Below, piece after piece: positions 16,253-25,947 of a stretch of DNA of 64,000 nucleotides (positions within the stretch are counted from its first letter, which is position 1; the number at the start of each line of letters is the position of its first letter). Below the pieces are notes generated by a model, which saw only the letters and a list, made by a program, of their open reading frames with translations, ran no database searches and was not told the DNA's origin. The position numbers and the translations under genes are program-made. Origin of the DNA: Modicisalibacter muralis (lineage in GTDB: Bacteria; Pseudomonadota; Gammaproteobacteria; Pseudomonadales; Halomonadaceae); the NCBI RefSeq assembly GCF_900102945.1, contig NZ_FNGI01000010.1, positions 1-64,000 on the forward strand, written 5' to 3'.

Positions 16253-17209
16253 TCATGCGTCGTGGACGCGCTCGTCCTCGCTATGGATAGCGGTATGCAA
16301 CCGGCCATCCCGGTCGCGCCAGGCGCGATACATGCCGGGTGTGTTGAAGCTGAGCTGTGTCTCACCGTCAGGAGCGATGGCAATCACGCCGCCTTGGCCA
16401 CCCAAGGTTTTCAATTCACCGTGCACGACTTGCTGGCAGGCTTCGTGGAGATTGACCCCGAGGTAACGACAGCGTGCGGCGATGTCGTGCGCCACGGCGG
16501 CGCGAATGAAGTATTCGCCGTGTCCCGTGGCCGAAATGGCGGCGCTACGATCGTCGGCCCAGGTACCGGCGCCGATCAGTGGTGTGTCGCCCACGCGGCC
16601 ATAGCGCTTGTTGGTGATGCCGCCCGTTGAGGTGGCGGCGGCGACATGTCCGTCACGATCCAGTGCCACCGCGCCAACGGTACCGAATTTTTTCTCGGTG
16701 TGGCCGGGTTCGAGATTCACTGGACCACCTTGCTGTTTTTGTTCCTGCCATTGTCGGCGACGAAGTGGGGTGTCGAACCAGTCGTTACTAACCAGAGGCA
16801 GCTGCTGATCGGCGAGGAAACGGTCGGCCCCCTGGCTAATCAGCATCGCATGCTCGCTCTTTTCCATGACCGCTCTCGCGCCGCGAATGGGATTACGGAT
16901 GTAGCGCGCACCGGCGATAGCCCCTACATTGCAGTTCGTGCCGTCCATGATGGCAGCGTCCAGCTCATGATCGCCATCGTGGGTAAACACGGCCCCTTTG
17001 CCAGCATTGAACCAGGGGCATTCTTCCAGCTCGATCACGCAGGCTTCGACCGCATCGAGGCTGCTCCCGCCTTCCTCGAGAATCCGATGGCCAGCGGTGA
17101 TGGCGCGTAACAGGGCCTCATGCACATCATTTTCGTCGCTTTCGCTTAGCAGACCGGGCGTCAGAACGCCCGCGCCGCCATGAATCGCCAGGGCGATAGG
17201 AGAGGTCAT
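16253..17209 (-). CDS. iaaA: Isoaspartyl peptidase/L-asparaginase (plant-type, Ntn hydrolase)
   Basis: A 318-residue type 2 asparaginase precursor. It starts with [10 protein letters not shown] and has [19 protein letters not shown]. The catalytic Thr at the autoprocessing site is in [13 protein letters not shown], followed by [16 protein letters not shown]. The enzyme self-cleaves before that Thr and hydrolyses isoaspartyl dipeptides and asparagine. The start at 17209 (MTSPIALA) overlaps the ATPase stop by four bases; the frame is open upstream but only inside the ATPase gene. Operon position after an Aap-type transporter suggests that imported amides or isoaspartyl peptides are converted to aspartate. 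It ends 34 bases from the convergent AraC gene. Confidence 0.88.
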   Translation of the reverse strand: MTSPIALAIHGGAGVLTPGLLSESDENDVHEALLRAITAGHRILEEGGSSLDAVEACVIELEECPWFNAGKGAVFTHDGDHELDAAIMDGTNCNVGAIAGARYIRNPIRGARAVMEKSEHAMLISQGADRFLADQQLPLVSNDWFDTPLRRRQWQEQKQQGGPVNLEPGHTEKKFGTVGAVALDRDGHVAAATSTGGITNKRYGRVGDTPLIGAGTWADDRSAAISATGHGEYFIRAAVAHDIAARCRYLGVNLHEACQQVVHGELKTLGGQGGVIAIAPDGETQLSFNTPGMYRAWRDRDGRLHTAIHSEDERVHDA

Positions 17210-17988
17210 GCTCGCGTTACTCCATGATCGAGAATTTGATTGAGGAACTGTTGGGTACGTGGTGACGAAGGCGCATGGAAGAAGCGCTCGGGTGGCGCCT
17301 GCTCGACGATCTCGCCGTGATCCATGAATATCACGCGGTCGGCGACCTTGCGGGCGAAACCCATTTCGTGGGTGACGCAAAGCATGGTCATGCCATCCCG
17401 GGCGAGATCGACCATGACGTCGAGCACCTCGGAAATCATTTCGGGGTCGAGCGCCGAAGTCGGCTCGTCGAAGAGCATGATGCGTGGCTGCATGCACAGT
17501 GCCCGTGCGATAGCGATGCGCTGTTGCTGCCCACCGGAGAGCTGGCCGGGGTATTTGTTGGCGTGCTCGCGCATCTGGACCTTATCGAGTAGTGCCAGGG
17601 CGCGTTCGATGGCTTCTTCCTGTGGCACGCCCAGATTGGCGGTCTGCGGAAGTGTGCAGTTCTTGAGTACGGTCAGATGAGGGAACAGATTGAAATGCTG
17701 GAAACACATTCCCACGCTGCGGCGAATGCGCTCCAGGCGCTTGACGTTATCGTCGAGAATTTCGCCGAGCACTTCGACCGTGCCGCGCTGATGCCGCTCC
17801 AATTGATTGATGCAACGAATCAGGGTCGACTTGCCCGAGCCCGAGGGACCGCAAATGACGATGCGTTCTCCGGCGGCGACCGTCTGTGAAACATCCTTCA
17901 GCGCATGAAAATCACCGTACCACTTGTCGAGGTGCTCAATGCGCACGACGCAATCGGGCGCGGTGTCTTGTTGAGGTAATGCACTCAT
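17206..17988 (-). CDS. aapP: General/acidic amino acid ABC transporter ATP-binding protein (AapP/GltL type)
   Basis: A 260-residue ABC ATPase with Walker A ([20 protein letters not shown]), signature [19 protein letters not shown], Walker B ([14 protein letters not shown]) and H-loop ([12 protein letters not shown]). It energises the AapQ/AapM-like permease pair encoded upstream and overlaps the aapM-like gene by four bases. The gene symbol rests on operon architecture and similarity to general L-amino acid transporters. Confidence 0.88.
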   Translation of the reverse strand: MSALPQQDTAPDCVVRIEHLDKWYGDFHALKDVSQTVAAGERIVICGPSGSGKSTLIRCINQLERHQRGTVEVLGEILDDNVKRLERIRRSVGMCFQHFNLFPHLTVLKNCTLPQTANLGVPQEEAIERALALLDKVQMREHANKYPGQLSGGQQQRIAIARALCMQPRIMLFDEPTSALDPEMISEVLDVMVDLARDGMTMLCVTHEMGFARKVADRVIFMDHGEIVEQAPPERFFHAPSSPRTQQFLNQILDHGVTRA

Positions 17989-19079
17989 GAGCGGCTCCTT
18001 TCCAGTTGTTTTTCGAGGTGCCGAGCGTAGCGCGACAGAGCGAAGCAGATGACGAAGAAGAACATGGCCAGGAACAGGTAGACTTCATGTTCCAGTCCCA
18101 ACCATTCCGGTGCCGCCGTCGTGCTCATGGCGATGCCGACGATGTCCAGCACGCCAACGATCATGACCAGCGTGGTCTCCTTGAATAAGCCGATAAACTG
18201 GGTGAGCAGGGGGGGAATGGTATTGCGCAGCACCTGGGGCAGAATAATCATTCCCATGGTCTTCCAGTACGAAAACCCGAGCGCCTTGGCCGCCTCGTAC
18301 TGCCCCTTGGGAATGCCCTGCAAGCCACCACGAATGGTTTCGGCCATATAGGCGGCAGTGAACAGGATCAGCACGGCCAGCACACGCAGGAGGATGTCGA
18401 TAAAGACGCCCGGTGGCAGGAACAGCTGGACCATCAGCGAGGCCATGAACAGCAGGGTGATGACCGGTACCGAACGAATCAACTCGATATACAGCACGCA
18501 TAGCATCTTGATGATCGGTTTGCTGGAGCGCCGGCCAAGGGCCAATAGGATGCCCAACGGCAGAGCGAAGACCATGCCGACCACGCCGAGGAACACGGTA
18601 ACGAGTATACCGGCGAATTTCGTCGACGAGACCTCGGGTAGGCCGGCGCCACCCTTGAGTAGCCACCACATCACGAAGGGCAGCGCCGCCAGGTAGGCCA
18701 ATATCCAGCGTCGATCGAGGCGCTTGGCATACAGTAGTGGGAAGAGACCGGCGGCCAATGCGAAGGCAACGTTCACTCGCCACTCTTGCGTATCGGGGTA
18801 GAATCCATAGACGAACATTTCGATGCGCTGACTAATCGGTAGCCAGCAGGCGCCACCGCCGGTGCAGTCGGCCTGGCTTTCGCCGATGAACGTGGCGGAG
18901 AAAATCAGCCAGTCCAGCGCCGTTGGCACGAACCATAGCAGGAATGCCAGCGTGATCAACGACAGCACGGTATGGCCGGGGCTGGGAAATAGATGGCGCC
19001 TCGCCCACTGCCAGGCATTAGGCAGCGGCGAAGCTACTGTCTGGCTGATAGGCTCGGCGTGAGAAGGTGGTGTCGTCAT
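17985..19079 (-). CDS. aapM: General/acidic amino acid ABC transporter permease (AapM-like)
   Basis: A 364-residue permease, larger than HisM-type proteins because of an N-terminal extension with extra membrane spans, as in AapM/BztC. The family loop is [19 protein letters not shown] long external segment near residues 60-90 contains two Cys ([12 protein letters not shown]). It is translationally coupled to the ATPase and lies 12 bases after aapQ. Confidence 0.85.
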   Translation of the reverse strand: MTTPPSHAEPISQTVASPLPNAWQWARRHLFPSPGHTVLSLITLAFLLWFVPTALDWLIFSATFIGESQADCTGGGACWLPISQRIEMFVYGFYPDTQEWRVNVAFALAAGLFPLLYAKRLDRRWILAYLAALPFVMWWLLKGGAGLPEVSSTKFAGILVTVFLGVVGMVFALPLGILLALGRRSSKPIIKMLCVLYIELIRSVPVITLLFMASLMVQLFLPPGVFIDILLRVLAVLILFTAAYMAETIRGGLQGIPKGQYEAAKALGFSYWKTMGMIILPQVLRNTIPPLLTQFIGLFKETTLVMIVGVLDIVGIAMSTTAAPEWLGLEHEVYLFLAMFFFVICFALSRYARHLEKQLERSRS

Positions 19080-19091
19080 GAATGCCTCTCC

Positions 19092-20246
19092 TCAGTGCGT
19101 GCGTAAGCCGACACGATAGTTGTAGATATTCATCAGCAGCGAGGTCAGCAGGCTGAAGGCGCAGTACGTCGCCATGACCAGCAGGATGCATTCAATGGCC
19201 TGGCCGGTCTGGTTGAGCGTGGTGCCGCCGGTGGAAGAGACCAGTTCCATATAGCCCACCACGACGCCTAGCGAGGAGTTCTTGATGATATTGAGATAGA
19301 CGCTGGTGACCTGAGGAATCATCGGATAGATCGCTTGCGGCACTATTAGCTTCAGCATGGCTGGCGTCTCACGAAAGCCCACCGCACGACCGGCTTCGTA
19401 CTGGCCGCGTGGCACGGACTGAATCGCACCACGCACGATCTCAGCAATATAGCTTGAGCTGTATACGGATAAAGCGAGCCATAGGGCAAGCAACTCAGGG
19501 GTCAATGTCACTCCACCGCTGAAACCGAAGCCTTTCGCTTCTGGCATGCTCCATTGCCACTGTGCGCCGCTCACCAGATAGACCGCCAAAGGCAGCAATA
19601 CGGCGCCGGCCACTATCGCCGGCCAACGGGATGGACCAAAGCCCTTCCAGGGTAGGCGGGTGTGATACCAGCCCATGGCGATATAACCCAGGCTGGCGCC
19701 AAGCATGGCACACAGTAATCCCCAGCCAATTAGAGCCCCATCGGTAGCCCAGGGGAGAACCAACCCTCGGTTGCTGAGAAAGGCGATATCGAAAATTGAA
19801 ATGGCCTGACGCACGGTGGGTAGCGCCAGCGCAAGGCTATACCACCAGATCAAGTGCACCACCAAGGGTACATTGCGCAGAAACTCGACGACGAGATAGC
19901 TCAGGCGACCAATCAGCCAATTCTGCGAGACACGGCAGACACCCAGTACCACACCCAGCAGCGTAGCTAGCGCAATACTCAGCACCGAAACCAACAGGGT
20001 ATTGACCAACCCCACCAGGTAAGCGAGGAAGTAGGTGTCGTCAGGACTATAGTCGATCAAGCGAAAGCTGATGGCATAGCCGGCTCGCTCGTTCAGGAAG
20101 CCGAAGCCGGAAGCGATGCCCAAGGCATCCAAATTGGCGCTGACATTGCTCACCAGCATGTAGAACACGGCGGCGACAGCAGCGAGCACGAGCCCTTGTT
20201 GCAGCACGCTGAGCACGCGTGCGTTGTGCAAGCGTTGGATTGACAT
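19092..20246 (-). CDS. aapQ: General/acidic amino acid ABC transporter permease (AapQ-like)
   Basis: A 384-residue permease when started at the ATG at 20246 (MSIQRLHNARVL); the open frame continues upstream to 20333 with no supporting ribosome site. It shows the AapQ/BztB pattern: an early transmembrane anchor, SGFGFLNERAGYAISF, a central extra-domain and the loop GRAVGFRETPAMLKLIVPQ near the C-terminus. It pairs with AapM to form the channel. Confidence 0.85.
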   Translation of the reverse strand: MSIQRLHNARVLSVLQQGLVLAAVAAVFYMLVSNVSANLDALGIASGFGFLNERAGYAISFRLIDYSPDDTYFLAYLVGLVNTLLVSVLSIALATLLGVVLGVCRVSQNWLIGRLSYLVVEFLRNVPLVVHLIWWYSLALALPTVRQAISIFDIAFLSNRGLVLPWATDGALIGWGLLCAMLGASLGYIAMGWYHTRLPWKGFGPSRWPAIVAGAVLLPLAVYLVSGAQWQWSMPEAKGFGFSGGVTLTPELLALWLALSVYSSSYIAEIVRGAIQSVPRGQYEAGRAVGFRETPAMLKLIVPQAIYPMIPQVTSVYLNIIKNSSLGVVVGYMELVSSTGGTTLNQTGQAIECILLVMATYCAFSLLTSLLMNIYNYRVGLRTH

Positions 20247-20290
20247 GGCGCGGTTCCGGAAGTGCCGCCCGATGTCGAGCGGCTTAGGAT

Positions 20291-21325
20291 TTAACGAATC
20301 GGTGCGGGGTAGAGCAGGCCGCCATCGCTCCACAGACGGTTCAGGCCGCGCTCGAATTTCAATGGCGTGTCCGGCCCTACGTTGCGGTTGAATATTTCCG
20401 CGTAGTTGCCGACCTGCTTGATCGCTTGATAGGCCCAGTCATTGCTCAAGCCGAAGCGCTCGCCGATACGCCCATCGGTTCCCAGCAGGCGGGCGATCTT
20501 GGGATTTTTCGAGGTGTCGCGTAGCTCGTCGATGTTCTCGGAGGTCACGCCCAGCTCTTCGGCATTCATCAAGGCGAAGGCCGTCCAGGTGACGATGTCT
20601 CGCCACTCGGCATTGCCCTGCGGGACATAGGCGCCCAGCGGTTCCTTGGAGATGACATCGGGGAGCATGATGTAGTCATCGGGATTGGCGAACAGAGTAC
20701 GGCGAGCGGCGAGTCCGGATACGTCATTGGTGATCGCATCGCAACGCCCTTGCTGGAAAGCATTGTAAAGTTCGGTACTTTTCTCGATGACTATCGTGCG
20801 ATAGCTCAGTCCCCGACGACCGAAATGGTCTTCTAGATTTCGCTCGGACGTCGTTCCTGGCGAGAGACAGAACAACGCGCCATCCAGGTCCTCCAGTTTT
20901 TCCACGCCATAATCGGCATGGGTCATGAAACCTTGGCCGTCGTAGAACCAGGGTGTCGTGAAGTCTACGCCCAGGTTGGCATCGCGTGAGGCCGTCCATG
21001 TCGTGGAGCGTGACAGCACATCGATTCCGCCAGACGCCAGTGCGGTGAGTCGATTCTTGGCGGTGGTCACCACGTACTCCACCTTATCGGCATCGTCAAG
21101 CACGGCGGCGGCGACGGCGCGGCACAGGTCGACATCCATGCCGGTCCATTGGCCGTCATTCGTCAGGAAAGAAAACCCGGCCTTGTCGCTGCTGATGCCG
21201 CAACGCAGTGTGTCGCGAGCTTGCACATCTTCCAGGATGCCCGCTTGAGCGCTTCCCAAATAACCTGCACCCATCAACAACACGGATGCTTGTGCCAGCC
21301 GCGCAAGAGAACTCGTTTTTTGCAT
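20291..21325 (-). CDS. aapJ: General/acidic amino acid ABC transporter substrate-binding protein (AapJ-like)
   Basis: A 344-residue periplasmic binding protein. The start MQKTSSLARLAQ at 21325 has a purine-rich ribosome site upstream on the minus strand and a signal peptide ending near GSAQA. Family motifs are LRCGISSDKAGFSF, WTGMDVDLCRAVAAAVL and WTASRDANLGVDFTTPWFYD. It is the first gene of the five-gene minus-strand operon aapJQMP-iaaA. Relatives bind glutamate, aspartate, asparagine and glutamine, which fits the downstream isoaspartyl peptidase/asparaginase. Confidence 0.88.
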   Translation of the reverse strand: MQKTSSLARLAQASVLLMGAGYLGSAQAGILEDVQARDTLRCGISSDKAGFSFLTNDGQWTGMDVDLCRAVAAAVLDDADKVEYVVTTAKNRLTALASGGIDVLSRSTTWTASRDANLGVDFTTPWFYDGQGFMTHADYGVEKLEDLDGALFCLSPGTTSERNLEDHFGRRGLSYRTIVIEKSTELYNAFQQGRCDAITNDVSGLAARRTLFANPDDYIMLPDVISKEPLGAYVPQGNAEWRDIVTWTAFALMNAEELGVTSENIDELRDTSKNPKIARLLGTDGRIGERFGLSNDWAYQAIKQVGNYAEIFNRNVGPDTPLKFERGLNRLWSDGGLLYPAPIR

Positions 21326-21412
21326 AATTCTACCCCTTTCCGTTGTTGTCATTTTTTCAATGGATCAAGTCAGCGAAGATAGAAATAGAGTCGACAGGCC
21401 CATTTGCCAGAT

Positions 21413-21433
21413 AACGGTACGCATGGCACCGTT
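21413..21433. promoter_or_regulatory. Perfect dyad AACGGT-N9-ACCGTT between the aap operon and the divergent LysR gene
   Basis: The only perfect interrupted palindrome I saw in the 171-base divergent region (21326-21496) lies here, 64 bases before the LysR start and 88 bases before aapJ. Position and dyad form fit a LysR-type activator site that also autoregulates its own gene, although the classic T-N11-A spacing is not exact. Confidence 0.5.
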
Positions 21434-21496
21434 CTCGGGATAGCATTGATTGACCCAAGAAACCGCATGCGCTATCGAATATATGGATGATCTAAT

Positions 21497-22378
21497 ATGG
21501 ATGTCAGTTGGTATGCCGACTTTCTAGCCCTGGCGGAGACGGGCAAATTCACGGCGGCGGCCAGCCTGCGTGGCTGTTCCCAATCCGCGCTGAGTCGACG
21601 CATCCAGCTGCTGGAAGCACACTTGGGAACCCCGTTGATCTCCCGGCGGGGAATACCGCTCAAGCCGACCGCCGCGGGTGAGGCATTGTTGCCTACCGCC
21701 GCCGAGCTGGTGCGCCTTTCCCATGAGTGCGAGCAAAGCGTCAAGGTGCTCGATCACCCCCTGACTTTCGCATCACTGCATACGTTGGCGTGCAATTTTT
21801 TCCCGCAATGGATATCGCAATATTCCAGTCGTGAGTCGCCGCTTTATACGCGGATCGATACGGGCCACAAGAGTACCGAAAACTACTACATGGCTCTTAT
21901 GTCGGGGCGTTGCGATTTCATTCTCTTCTATCGCGATATGGAATCGCAGCGCTACTTTCAACGTGACGATTTCGAGGTGATGTTCCTGGGGCGGGATGAG
22001 CTTTATTGGGTGGGTGCGCCGGGCATAGCCGAGCTATGCAACCAATCCAATGCCCCCATACCATGGCTGACCTACTCACGTACCGCGCAGTTGCATGAAC
22101 TGTCGCGTGCCCAGGTGAGCCGACATCCCGAACCGCAACGTCTCAAACGGGTGTTCGAGGCGACGGTTTCCGAAGCGCTCAAGCCGATGGTCGCCATGGG
22201 GCAGGGTGCCGCCTGCATGCCACATAGCATGGTCGCGGAGCTCATCGAAGATGAGCGATTGGTCAAACTCTATCCCGACATGCCATCGGAGCACCTTGAG
22301 ATTATTCTGGTGCGTTGGCTGGGGAATCGAAACCCGCTAGCTAACGATTTTTGGCAGCGCTTGGTGACTACGGTATGA
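21497..22378 (+). CDS. LysR-family transcriptional regulator
   Basis: A 293-residue LTTR with an N-terminal winged helix-turn-helix (FLALAETGKFTAAASLRGCS, SALSRRIQLLEAHLGTPLIS) and a ligand-binding domain from about residue 90. It is divergent from the aap-iaaA operon, with a dyad in between. By the usual logic of the family it regulates that operon, perhaps in response to an amino acid; this is inference. Nothing looks truncated. Confidence 0.85.
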   Translation: MDVSWYADFLALAETGKFTAAASLRGCSQSALSRRIQLLEAHLGTPLISRRGIPLKPTAAGEALLPTAAELVRLSHECEQSVKVLDHPLTFASLHTLACNFFPQWISQYSSRESPLYTRIDTGHKSTENYYMALMSGRCDFILFYRDMESQRYFQRDDFEVMFLGRDELYWVGAPGIAELCNQSNAPIPWLTYSRTAQLHELSRAQVSRHPEPQRLKRVFEATVSEALKPMVAMGQGAACMPHSMVAELIEDERLVKLYPDMPSEHLEIILVRWLGNRNPLANDFWQRLVTTV

Positions 22379-22474
22379 CTTCTCGTTGCGGTGTCCATAT
22401 GGTGTCCGAATCGAGAGAGCAGAGTGGTAGTATAAGATAGAAATGGAAGGAGAGGCGTAACCATGCGGGTCGGA

Positions 22475-22551
22475 TGGCGCCCCCATCAGGATTCGAACCT
22501 GAGACCTTCCCCTTAGGAGGGGGACGCTCTATCCAGCTGAGCTATGGGGGC
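22475..22551 (-). tRNA. tRNA-Arg (anticodon CCU)
   Basis: Read on the minus strand, the acceptor stem GCCCCCA pairs with TGGGGGC, followed by discriminator G and an encoded CCA (22475-22477 on the plus strand as TGG). The D stem is GCTC/GAGC. The anticodon loop CTCCTAA gives CCT, reading AGG codons. The T arm has the canonical TTCGAAT loop. All arms close, so the gene is intact. Confidence 0.95.
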
Positions 22552-22571
22552 CGGGGCGTCGTGAGTGGCGC

Positions 22572-22577
22572 ATTATA
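22572..22577 (-). promoter_or_regulatory. -10 box of the tRNA-Arg promoter
   Basis: A perfect TATAAT on the minus strand lies 21 bases upstream of the tRNA 5' end. A clear -35 at the right spacing is not evident; TTTATC further upstream is the weak best candidate. Confidence 0.5.
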
Positions 22578-22622
22578 AGCGTCTGACTGGACAAGATAAA
22601 CCCGCTGGCCGCAGGAGTGTGC

Positions 22623-24116
22623 GTGCGCGACGATGAATACGTTCGCTACGATGGGTTGGCCCTGGCTGCGCTGATTCGCAAAGGCGAGGTATCGCGAGAA
22701 GAGGTTTTTGAAGCCGCCTGCCAGCGTATCGAGTCGCATGATCCAGCCATCAACGCCGTCGTGCGCACGCGTTTTGCGCAGGCTCGCGACGAACTCGCTC
22801 AGGTGGATCCAGTCGCGCCTTTTGCCGGGGTGCCTTTTCTGACCAAGGACCTGGCGCTGGCCATCGCCGGCGAGCCATTGTGCGCCGGAAGTGCCGCGCT
22901 ACGCGATTGGCGTGCCCCGCTGGATAGCACGCTGGTGTCGCGCTATCGGCGTGCCGGGCTGGTGATTCTTGGGCAAACCAACACGCCCGAATTGGGGCTG
23001 ATGGGCATTACCGAGCCGCATGCCTTTGGCGCGACGCATAATCCCTGGTCGCTGGAGCATTCGCCGGGCGGTTCGAGTGGTGGGGCTGCGGCGGCCGTGG
23101 CTGCCGGGCTGGTGCCGCTTGCCTCGGCGGCGGATGGCGGCGGCTCGATTCGTATTCCGGCCAGCAACTGCGGGTTGTTCGGCTTCAAGCCTTCGCGTGG
23201 CCGATTGCCGCAAGGGCCGAATTACGCCGAGCTGTGGGATGGCGCGGTGTCCGAAGGGGTGCTGACGCGCAGCGTGCGCGATACCGCAGCGGCACTGGAG
23301 GCCGTCAATGGCATGGATCGTGGGGCGCCGCTGCCGTTGCCGTTGCCTCATGAAGGTGGCTGGCGAGAGGCATTAGAGCGCCCGCCGGCAACGTTGCGGA
23401 TTGGCGTATCGCTGCGCTCTCCCGTAGGCAGTGGCGTACATCCCGAGGTGCGTCGTGGCGTGGAAAATGCCGCTCTGCTGCTGGAATCGCTGGGTCATGT
23501 CGTCGAATGGCACGATCCGCCAGTGGATGGCGAGCGACTCGCGCAGTGCTATTTGACGATGTGCCTGGGGCAGGCTGCTGCACAGTTGGCGTGGATCAGC
23601 GAGCAGACTGGCGTGGTGAGGCATCGGCTCGATATCGAGCCGACGACGCGGGCACTGGGCCGATTGGGCAAGGCTCTGCCGGTGGCCGATTATTTGCTGG
23701 CTCGCCAACGTTGGAACGATCTGGCCCGCGCCATGGGTGAGTTCCACGAGCGCTACGACATGCTGCTGTTGCCGGTGCTGGCCGGGCCGCCGCCACACAT
23801 TGGCCAGCTCTATCCCAGTGCCCGCGAGCAGCATCTGATGCGCCTGCTGGCAATACCCGGTTTGTCGCGTCTGGCTCTGCGCATGGGCGCGCTTGAACGA
23901 CTCTCCCATGAGGCGCTGAGCTATATGCCGTTCACGCAATTGGCCAACCTGACCGGGCAACCGGCGATGTCGGTGCCGCTGCATCGCACGCCACAAGGAT
24001 TACCCATCGGCGTGCAACTGATGGCGGCGATGGGTGACGACAAACGCCTGCTTTCTCTGGCGGGGCAGTTGGAACAAGCCAAACCCTGGCAGACGATGCC
24101 AAACCCGCTGCGCTAG
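22623..24116 (+). CDS. Amidase signature family protein
   Basis: About 497 residues with the full Ser-cisSer-Lys triad of the amidase signature family: Lys in VPFLTKDLA, cis-Ser in SPGGSSGGAAAAVAAG, and nucleophilic Ser in DGGGSIRIPASNCGLFGFKP. Such enzymes hydrolyse amides (amidase, 6-aminohexanoate-cyclic-dimer hydrolase type); it does not look like GatA in context. GTG codons occur at 22617 and 22623; the second is better spaced from GCAGGAG (22611-22617). It is preceded by a divergent tRNA and followed 31 bases later by cmoM. The physiological substrate is unknown. Confidence 0.82.
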   Translation: MRDDEYVRYDGLALAALIRKGEVSREEVFEAACQRIESHDPAINAVVRTRFAQARDELAQVDPVAPFAGVPFLTKDLALAIAGEPLCAGSAALRDWRAPLDSTLVSRYRRAGLVILGQTNTPELGLMGITEPHAFGATHNPWSLEHSPGGSSGGAAAAVAAGLVPLASAADGGGSIRIPASNCGLFGFKPSRGRLPQGPNYAELWDGAVSEGVLTRSVRDTAAALEAVNGMDRGAPLPLPLPHEGGWREALERPPATLRIGVSLRSPVGSGVHPEVRRGVENAALLLESLGHVVEWHDPPVDGERLAQCYLTMCLGQAAAQLAWISEQTGVVRHRLDIEPTTRALGRLGKALPVADYLLARQRWNDLARAMGEFHERYDMLLLPVLAGPPPHIGQLYPSAREQHLMRLLAIPGLSRLALRMGALERLSHEALSYMPFTQLANLTGQPAMSVPLHRTPQGLPIGVQLMAAMGDDKRLLSLAGQLEQAKPWQTMPNPLR

Positions 24117-24147
24117 ACTTGTAGGCTTTTACTAAAGAGCAATTGCC

Positions 24148-24951
24148 TTGACTACCGTCTTGACATCCAGCGATCGCATTTTCGATGGCATGGTCGATAA
24201 ATTCGCCGCCAGTCTCTATGGCGCTTCTCGTGGTGAGTTGCGCCTGGCGCTGCTGGATTATCTATTGCCGCGAACGCTGCCACTGACCGCTCAGCCGGCA
24301 CTCGATGTCGGCGGTGGGTTGGGGCAGATGAGCGCCTGGCTGGCCGGGCGTGGGCACGTGGTAACGCTCACCGAGCCTTCCGTCGAGATGCTGGCGCGAG
24401 CCCGTGAGGCATTGGATGGGACCACTGTGCGCTGCCTGCAGGCGCCGTTGCAGGCGCTGCCCGAGCGATCCCCTGGTCCCTGGCCACTCATCGTCTGTCA
24501 TGCGGTATTGGAGTGGCTGGTCGACCCTCAAACGGCGATCGCCACCCTGGCCGAATTGCTCGAGCCGGGTGGTTATCTGTCGTTGATGGTTTTCAATCGC
24601 GATGCGCTGCGTTTTTCCAACGTGATCAAGGGCAATCTCGACAAGGCCCTCGACGACCGCCTGGCCGGTACCGGCAAACGCCAGCGGCTGACGCCGATTT
24701 CGCCACTGACGCACACGCAGGTCGCTACCTGGCTGGCCGAGCAGGGGCTGATCGTCGAGCATGTCGCCGGTATTCGCGTGTTTCACGACTACCTGCGTGA
24801 GCGCGAACCGGACCGCGCGACGCTGGATCGGCTCTTCGAACTCGAGCGTCGCTACTGCGATGTCGAACCACACTGGCGGCTGGGCCGCTATCTGCTGTAC
24901 AGCGTACGCAAACCTCTTGTTGCAAAGAATATGTCGGAAAGTATCGAATGA
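24148..24951 (+). CDS. cmoM: tRNA 5-carboxymethoxyuridine methyltransferase CmoM (SmtA)
   Basis: A 267-residue SAM methyltransferase with motif I ALDVGGGLGQMSAWLAGRGH, HAVLEWL and the CmoM-typical stretches DRIFDGMVDKFAASLYG, VFHDYLRE and LGRYLLYSVRKP. It methylates cmo5U34 in tRNA to the methyl ester. A TTG start at 24148 is supported by AAAGAG eight bases upstream; a TTG at 24160 is the alternative. It overlaps rsmC by four bases. CmoA and CmoB, which make its substrate, are encoded at 33038-34780. Confidence 0.88.
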   Translation: MTTVLTSSDRIFDGMVDKFAASLYGASRGELRLALLDYLLPRTLPLTAQPALDVGGGLGQMSAWLAGRGHVVTLTEPSVEMLARAREALDGTTVRCLQAPLQALPERSPGPWPLIVCHAVLEWLVDPQTAIATLAELLEPGGYLSLMVFNRDALRFSNVIKGNLDKALDDRLAGTGKRQRLTPISPLTHTQVATWLAEQGLIVEHVAGIRVFHDYLREREPDRATLDRLFELERRYCDVEPHWRLGRYLLYSVRKPLVAKNMSESIE

Positions 24952-25943
24952 GTGCCGCTACGCCTACCTGCCAGTTGCTCGAGCGCCAGAACGCGGATTA
25001 TCGCGGCTGGTTGTGGGTGGCGCCGCCGCGCGACCCCTGGTTGGAAGAGGATAGTGGGCAATTGTGGAGCGCCGATCTGGGTGTCTGCGAGGCCTGGCGA
25101 GGGCGGGGCATGAACGTGTATTGCAGCCTGGAGCCGACCATCGGCGACATGCCCGGCGCGGTGCTGTTCTGGCCCAAGGCGCATGCCTTGGGCGAGTGGT
25201 GGTTGCTGGCGCTATGCGCGCAATTGCCGGAGGGCACGCGCCTGCAAGTGGTCGGCGAGAACCAAGGTGGTATCAAGCACGTGCTCAAGGTATTGGCGGC
25301 GCTGGGGCTGGGCTGTCGCAAGCTCGACAGCGCCAGGCGTTGCACGTTGTTCGAGACGCGCCTGGGGCGAGTCGACCTCGCTGCGGATGCCGCCTGGTCG
25401 ACGTTCGAGGCGCTGGACTTGCAACTCGCCAGCCATCCCGGCGTATTCGGCCACGGCAAGCTCGACGACGGCACCCGCCTGTTGCTCGAATTGCTGCCCG
25501 AAACGCCGGGCAGGGCGAGCCAGCGAGTCCTCGATGTCGGCTGCGGCGATGGCATCATCGCCGCCTGGCTGGCACGGCGTGGCGACGATGTGACGGCGCT
25601 GGATATCAATGCCTTTGCCGTGGAAGCGACGCGCCGCACCTTGGCTCTCAACGGCCTGAGCGGAGCCGTGCAGCATAGTGACGTCTATTCCGCGCTGGCC
25701 GAGGGCCAGCGCTTCGATGCGATCATCAGTAACCCACCGTTTCATCAGGAGCGCGCCATCGATTACGGCCCCGTCGCACGGCTGATTGGCGAAGCGCCAG
25801 CGCGGCTCGTCAAAGGCGGCAGCCTGACGTTGGTCGCCAATGCTTTTTTGCCGTACCCCGACCGGCTCCAGGCAGCCTTCGGCGGTTTCGAGATTCTTGC
25901 CGATGATCGGCGTTTTCGCGTCTATCGCGCCGTGAAGCATTGA
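24948..25943 (+). CDS. rsmC: 16S rRNA (guanine1207-N2)-methyltransferase RsmC
   Basis: A 331-residue two-domain methyltransferase. The N-terminal half is a degenerate methyltransferase domain (WPKAHALGEWWLLA). The C-terminal catalytic half has RVLDVGCGDGIIAAWLA and the substrate-amine motif ISNPPFHQ, with VANAFLPYPDRL near the end, all diagnostic of RsmC. It methylates G1207 of 16S rRNA. Translation is coupled to cmoM (ATGA overlap), and it ends four bases from the convergent greB. Confidence 0.92.
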   Translation: MSAATPTCQLLERQNADYRGWLWVAPPRDPWLEEDSGQLWSADLGVCEAWRGRGMNVYCSLEPTIGDMPGAVLFWPKAHALGEWWLLALCAQLPEGTRLQVVGENQGGIKHVLKVLAALGLGCRKLDSARRCTLFETRLGRVDLAADAAWSTFEALDLQLASHPGVFGHGKLDDGTRLLLELLPETPGRASQRVLDVGCGDGIIAAWLARRGDDVTALDINAFAVEATRRTLALNGLSGAVQHSDVYSALAEGQRFDAIISNPPFHQERAIDYGPVARLIGEAPARLVKGGSLTLVANAFLPYPDRLQAAFGGFEILADDRRFRVYRAVKH

Positions 25944-25947
25944 GTAG

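Noticed and set aside
16253-17497. A 414-residue version of the isoaspartyl peptidase
   Set aside because: The extra 96 residues are an out-of-frame reading of the upstream ATPase gene; the family start is at 17209.
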